Below, piece by piece: positions 59,600 to 64,000 of a stretch of DNA of 64,000 bases; position 1 is the stretch's first letter; each line of letters starts with the position of its first letter. The DNA lies in NCBI GenBank assembly GCA_019671005.1, contig CM033744.1, positions 39,124,022 through 39,188,021 on the forward strand, read 5' to 3'. Made by a program: the position numbers and the translations under genes. The DNA is from Hibiscus mutabilis (taxonomy: Eukaryota; Streptophyta; Magnoliopsida; Malvales; Malvaceae). The notes beneath the pieces are model-generated. The model saw only the letters and a program-made list of their open reading frames with translations, had not been told where the DNA came from and did not search any database.

Positions 59600-60249
59600 A
59601 TTTTTGCTCTGGAGGATTCGACCGTACAGGACAGAAGGTCGAGGAAGCAATTAAAGAAAATGATAGGCTTAATCAGAATGAGATGGTTAGTGAATCACTT
59701 GAAGGGATGTTCATCAACATGCTAGCTGAAAATGATAATGATAGTAGCGTATTGACCAGCATCCGCCCTTACCGTCCCGAGGAAACTCTTGATAACTGGA
59801 TCTACGTTGATCTACCTGTAGTCTTTAGGGCCAGATCAGAGTAATGCTCCGAATTAACCTTTTTGTTTTGCCCATAAGCAATGGGGATCTTTTGTATAAG
59901 GAACATATGTTAACTTTTTGTTTGCAATGAAAAGATATCTTCCCCATTTTCTCAAATGGCAAATATCTCATTTACTTCATTCATTCATTTCTTATTTATA
60001 CTCATGCACTTCATTTAAAATCATTATCTTCCTAATACATTCATTCTCATTTCATGCAGGGTCCCCATAATTAACTGTATGAATGATTCTGAATCTAATC
60101 CTGAGGTAGATTTTGAATGCCCGGAGATCTCGGTGGAAATTGGCGAGGAAGACGATAAAGCAGAATGCGAGGTCCTTGAAGAGTTGGTAAGGATGATGGC
60201 CAATGAAGAAAGACAAATCATGCCTCATCAAAAAAATTGAAATTATAAA
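59600..60249 (+). pseudogene. Linker between protease and reverse transcriptase of the Tat/Ogre element
   Basis: 59640-59844 reads EGMFINMLAENDNDSS and IRPYRPEETLDNW. 60060-60240 reads DFECPEISVEIGEEDDKAEC. Between them, 59845-60060 is AT-rich and non-coding, with a possible branch/acceptor-like TTTCATGCAG at 60051-60060. An intron in this position is known for Ogre elements; that it is one here is inference. Confidence 0.5.
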
Positions 60250-61770
60250 ATTGAGAACAAATGAGGAGAGAAAAAAGTGAAAATCAGGACTACGTTTTCC
60301 TCAGAGACCAGACGTGAGCTAATAGCCATACTCTAAGAGTTTAAAGATGTCTTTGCTTGGACCTATCATGACATGCCGGGGTTGAATACAGACATAGTGG
60401 TGCACAAACTGCCAACGAGGCCAGAATGCAAACCAGTCCAACAAAAGCTCAGAAGAATAAGGCCTGACATGTTGTTAAAAATCAAAGAAGAGGTAAAAAA
60501 ACAATTTGATGCTAGTTTTCTGGAAGTTGCCAAATACCCTGAATGGGTTGCAAATGTCGTGACGGTGCTGAAAAGGGATGGGAAAGTCCGTATATGTGTA
60601 GATTATAGGGATCTCAATCGAGCAAGCCCTAAAGACAACTTCTCTTTGCTACATATTGACATGCTGGTTGACAATATCGTAGGACACTCATGGTTCTCAT
60701 TCATGGATGGCTTTTCGGGATACAACCAAATAAAGATAGACCCTGAAGACATGAACAAGACTACATTTGTAACCATGTGGGGCACGTTTTGTTAGAAGGT
60801 GATGCCTTTCGGACTCAAAAACGTGGGGGTGACCTATCAAAGAGCGATGGTGACTCTTTTCCACGATATGATGCACAAAGAGATAGAGGTATACATGGAT
60901 GATATGATCGCTAAGTCTTGAACCGAGGAAGAGCACCTTCGAAAGTTGAGAAAGCTATTCCAAAGACTAGGAAAGTACCAGTTGAAGCTTAACCCGGCCA
61001 AATGTACCTTCGCAGTCACATCTGGAAAACTCTTGGGGTTTGTAGAGAGTAGAAAAGGGGTTGAGATTGACCCAGAAAAAGTGAAGGCTATCCAAGACCT
61101 ACCACCACCCCATACTTAGAAAGAAGTTCGAGGCTTTTTGGGAAGGTTAAACTACATTTCCAGTTTCATCTCCTAATTAATGGATAAGTGCAACCCTGTC
61201 TTCAGATTACTCAGAAAGAATAACCCGGGGTTTGGGATGAAGAATGTCAAAAAGCTCTAGAGAAAATTAAAAAGTACTTGACGAATGCTCCAATTTTAGT
61301 CACACTAATACCAAGCATGCCCTTAATCCTTTACTTGACAGTTTTTGAAAACTCGATGGGTTACGTGCTGGGGCAACATGATGAGTCTGAGAAGAAGGAA
61401 AGGGTCATCTACTAATTAAGCAAGAAGTTCAATGATTGCGAAGGACAGTACCCGCCCATTAAGAAGTTGTATTGTGCTTTAGTTTAGACTAACAAAAGGC
61501 TTAGACAATACATGTTATACCATACCACATGGTTGATATCCAAGTTGGATCCTTTGGGGTTTCTAATGGAAGCACCAGCATTAACGAGGAGGATGGCTCG
61601 TTGGCAGATGCTATTATTTGAGTTAGACATTGTATATGTGAGCCAGAAAGTTGTGAAAGGAAGCGCTATAACAGATTTTTTAGCTAGTCGTGCTTCAGAG
61701 GATTATGAATCGCTAAATTTCAATTTCCCGGATAAGTACTTGATGTGCATTACAACCGAGGAAGATGGTG
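60250..61770 (+). pseudogene. Tat/Ogre reverse transcriptase and first RNase H, degenerate
   Basis: FAWTYHDMPGLNTDIVVHKL leads into RICVDYRDLNRASPKDNFSL, GFSGYNQIKIDPEDM, VMPFGLKN and the catalytic YMDD (60892-60903). LNPAKCTFAV and GFLGRLNYISSFIS close the polymerase. RNase H pieces follow (GYVLGQHDES, ...KLDPLGFLMEAPALTRRMAR, VVKGSAITDFLA). In-frame stops near 60794, 60918 and 61119 and frameshifts after 61170 disable it. Confidence 0.88.
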
Positions 61771-61848
61771 TTTCAGACGACGGTTCTTGGAAGCTTTACT
61801 TCGACGGAGCCTCCAATGCCTTCGGCCACGGAATATGAGATGTGCTAA
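61771..61848 (+). pseudogene. Second RNase H (archaeal-like) of the Tat/Ogre element, cut off
   Basis: GSWKLYFDGASNAFGHGI is the start of the extra RNase H domain that marks Tat lineage elements. A stop follows and six bases later a new LTR begins, so the rest, including integrase, is absent here. Confidence 0.8.
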
Positions 61849-61854
61849 TGTAAC

Positions 61855-64000
61855 ACCCCAATTTTTTGCCCCAAATTTAAAACCCTAATTTTGAAATCCC
61901 TAAATTCAAAACCCTAGAAATTAGAAATTTAAAAATAAAACCTTAATTAAGAAATTAAAAAATTAATTGAATTTTAAACATATTTAGTGACCTTTTTATA
62001 AAGAATTAATATTAGAAACCTACCTTGTGAACCCTAGAAAAGTACAAGGACTTACCTTGTAATTTATCCAAAATTTTGGTTTATATAAGCCAAATCGTCC
62101 CTTCCCCTGCAACTTTTTTTTTTGTCGCAATCGTTCTTTTTCCCCCCTCTCCATTTATGTTCGAATCGCATCTCCCTTTTTCTTTTTTTATTATTTATTT
62201 AATTCGATCAAACCCCGCTGAATCTCTGGCACCGATCAATTCAACTATATCTTCGGTTGATTTGAAGATCAACTATTCGAATCAGATAAGTATTCATTAA
62301 ATTTCATTAGAATAGTAGTTAGGAATAATTCTTTGATCATAGTGATAATAGTAATAGTGTTATCATAAGATTATTCTCATAGGTACCAATACAGCTGGAC
62401 CCAATGCTTTTGATCTTGAGAAACGCCTTAATCAGTAGGTTGAGTTTGCTTTGGCTAAGGTGTGTTTTCTTCCCGTGCTATAAATAAATTATTTTTATAC
62501 GATTTTATGCCTTGCTTGATTATGATCTGCATTATGGCTTGTATGGTTGACATCATATGCATACGAGTTTAGAATGTGTTTTTAATTATGATTTATGAAA
62601 TAATTGAATTATGAAACATCGAAATTTATGGAAATCAGGATTTATGGATTATGATTTATGGATTTATGCCGTATGTTTATGGAACATCAGATTTATGGAA
62701 CTTTTTTTATGAAATTTGAGTTTTAAACATCATATATGTATGAGCATGGGTTGGGATTTGTATGGAGGAAGTTCAATGGCTTCACCCTTCGGGCTGAATT
62801 CTGCTTCAAATCAGTGGCTCCACCTTCGGGTCCAGATTCCACTTCGGATGGTGACGATGTAGCAAGGAGGTTATGGGAACCTTCCTCATCTTTGGCGGAC
62901 GTAGTTGGGGTGCATTGCATTACGCTTGTGATATTGTACCATTGTTTTATGTTTTAAAGAAACTTGAGAAAATATTACTTTGTTTTACGACTATGATTTT
63001 CTTGCACTTTAGAGACACACTAAGCTCTTTAGATTACTCCCTCATAGTTTTCTCTTACATATATCTTTGGACTTGAGATGGCGTGGTATGATAAGTGTTC
63101 AAAAGTACTATTTTTCTTACCCTTTTTACTCATATTATTGTTAGACTTAGGCTCATATTAGTGGCATAATTAGCCATTCATGCATTAATCCAAGTTTCCT
63201 TCCATCGTTGAGCTTGATTACATAAATTGGTAGTTTTGTGGGAAAAGATGCTGCTTTGGTGTATTTTGTGTGTATGTGCATGATCACTTGCCAAAGCAAA
63301 GCTAGAGCTAGTTACCAGGGCAATGCATGAAGGAGATGCCGAGCTAGTTGCCAGGGCAATGCATGAAGGAGACGCCGAGCCAGTTGCCATGGCAATTGTC
63401 GACAAGAGCAAAGGTGATATGGTAGTCGAAATTAATGACTATACAAGCCCAAGATGACGTGGGGCAAAGCCCAAACCCAAAGGAATTTGATTTCCATGCA
63501 GAGATTGAAGAAGAATTAAATTCCAAGAAGATAGGAGAAGTTCTAGTAGGAATACAATTATAATAAAGAATTATATTCTTTAAAGATAATTTAATTCCAA
63601 CTTAAACTCCTCCTCAAAGAAGGACTTTGGCCTAGCCCTATAAATACGATGGAGATTTCGACAATTGATAAAGAGTAAAAAGAGAGGAATTTCGACAAGT
63701 CCAAGGAGGGCAAGAGGAGAGAATTTTTGACAAGCATCAAGGGCAAGGAGGATTTCGACAAGCCTCCTCCTTCATCCTTTTCTTTCTTGTTCGATTGGGT
63801 TCATGCTAGGGATTATTTATCTTGTGTTTCTTTGGAACCTAGCCATGAACTAAATCTATTTGGCTATGGTTATTGTGTTTTGTGGTTGTGAGAAACTATT
63901 GGTTTTTGTTTAGGTAATAAGAGTTTACACTTTTCTATTCAAGGTTTATTCATTCTTGGTTCTTATTCTTGTTTGCGAGTGAATTGGGAGAGGATCTCGT
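61855..64000 (+). mobile_element. LTR inserted in the Tat/Ogre element, open at the window edge
   Basis: TGTAACACCCCAATTTTTTG starts at 61855, directly after RNase H codons. No matching end (…TTACA followed by GCTAA) was found before 64000. CACCTTCGGG-type strings repeat at 62786-62860. 63300-63400 holds a 36-bp tandem (GCTAGTT(A/G)CCAGGGCAATG units, two and a half copies). CCCTATAAATAC at about 63636 could be a TATA box. The last 850 bases may belong to a further, different LTR; I could not place a border. Confidence 0.55.
63303..63403 (+). repeat. 36-bp tandem repeat, about 2.5 units
   Basis: Units share AGTTGCCAGGGCAATGCATG and AAGGAGA(T/C)GCCGAG; the third diverges after CCATGGCAAT. One plus-strand frame stays open across the units (LVTRAMHEGDAELVARAMHE), but a stop follows soon after, so coding is doubtful. 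Confidence 0.85.

Overview
This is plant nuclear DNA, from a dicot. It has GT-AG introns, a plant-type matrix metalloproteinase, a plant O-fucosyltransferase-like gene, Stowaway-, Mutator- and hAT-like miniature elements, and long LTR retrotransposons of the chromovirus and Tat/Ogre lineages. The LTR termini (TGTAAC...GTTACA) and general texture would suit a cotton-like member of the Malvaceae, but that is a guess I could not check. One run of 100 N at 7796-7895 is an assembly gap.

Regions. 1-1314: 3' part of an EndoU-type poly(U)-specific endoribonuclease gene on +, with a miniature element filling most of an intron. 1.3-6.9 kb: gene-poor, with a Stowaway element, a GGCTCG foldback, degenerate CCGAA/CTCGAA repeats and LTR relics. 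6.9-9.2 kb: splice-bounded open pieces of an unrecognised + strand gene, interrupted by the N gap. 10.86-15.77 kb: intact nine-exon O-fucosyltransferase-family gene on -, 548 codons. 17.5-39.5 kb: a four-level nest of LTR elements. A solo LTR (17498-39486, target duplication GTTCG) holds a second solo LTR (17755-36989). That one holds a complete but decayed chromovirus on - (19410-35310). The chromovirus carries a third solo LTR (31434-35263, target duplication GTCTA) inside its own 5' LTR. 39.5-46.9 kb: AT-rich intergenic DNA rich in foldback elements, including a 716-bp Mutator-like palindrome. 46.97-48.04 kb: intact single-exon matrix metalloproteinase gene on +. 49.5-50.3 kb: 3' end of a copia-like element on -. 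About 50.3-61.85 kb: 5' part of a Tat/Ogre-type element on + (LTR, primer binding site, ORF1, gag, protease, reverse transcriptase, two RNase H domains), riddled with stops and cut at 61855 by another LTR that may run to the window edge.

The three recognised cellular genes are unrelated in function. They encode an RNA-cleaving enzyme, a probable Golgi glycosyltransferase and a secreted, probably GPI-anchored protease. The rest is repeat sediment.

The most unusual signal is a set of arrays of tiny hairpins inside at least three different LTRs. The stem sequence changes from unit to unit while staying self-complementary, whereas the loop is nearly constant. The clearest array is at 38475-38885. 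Parallel arrays lie at 21091-21296 (and its sister LTR near 29585-29810) and at 32213-32373. I do not know of a described role.
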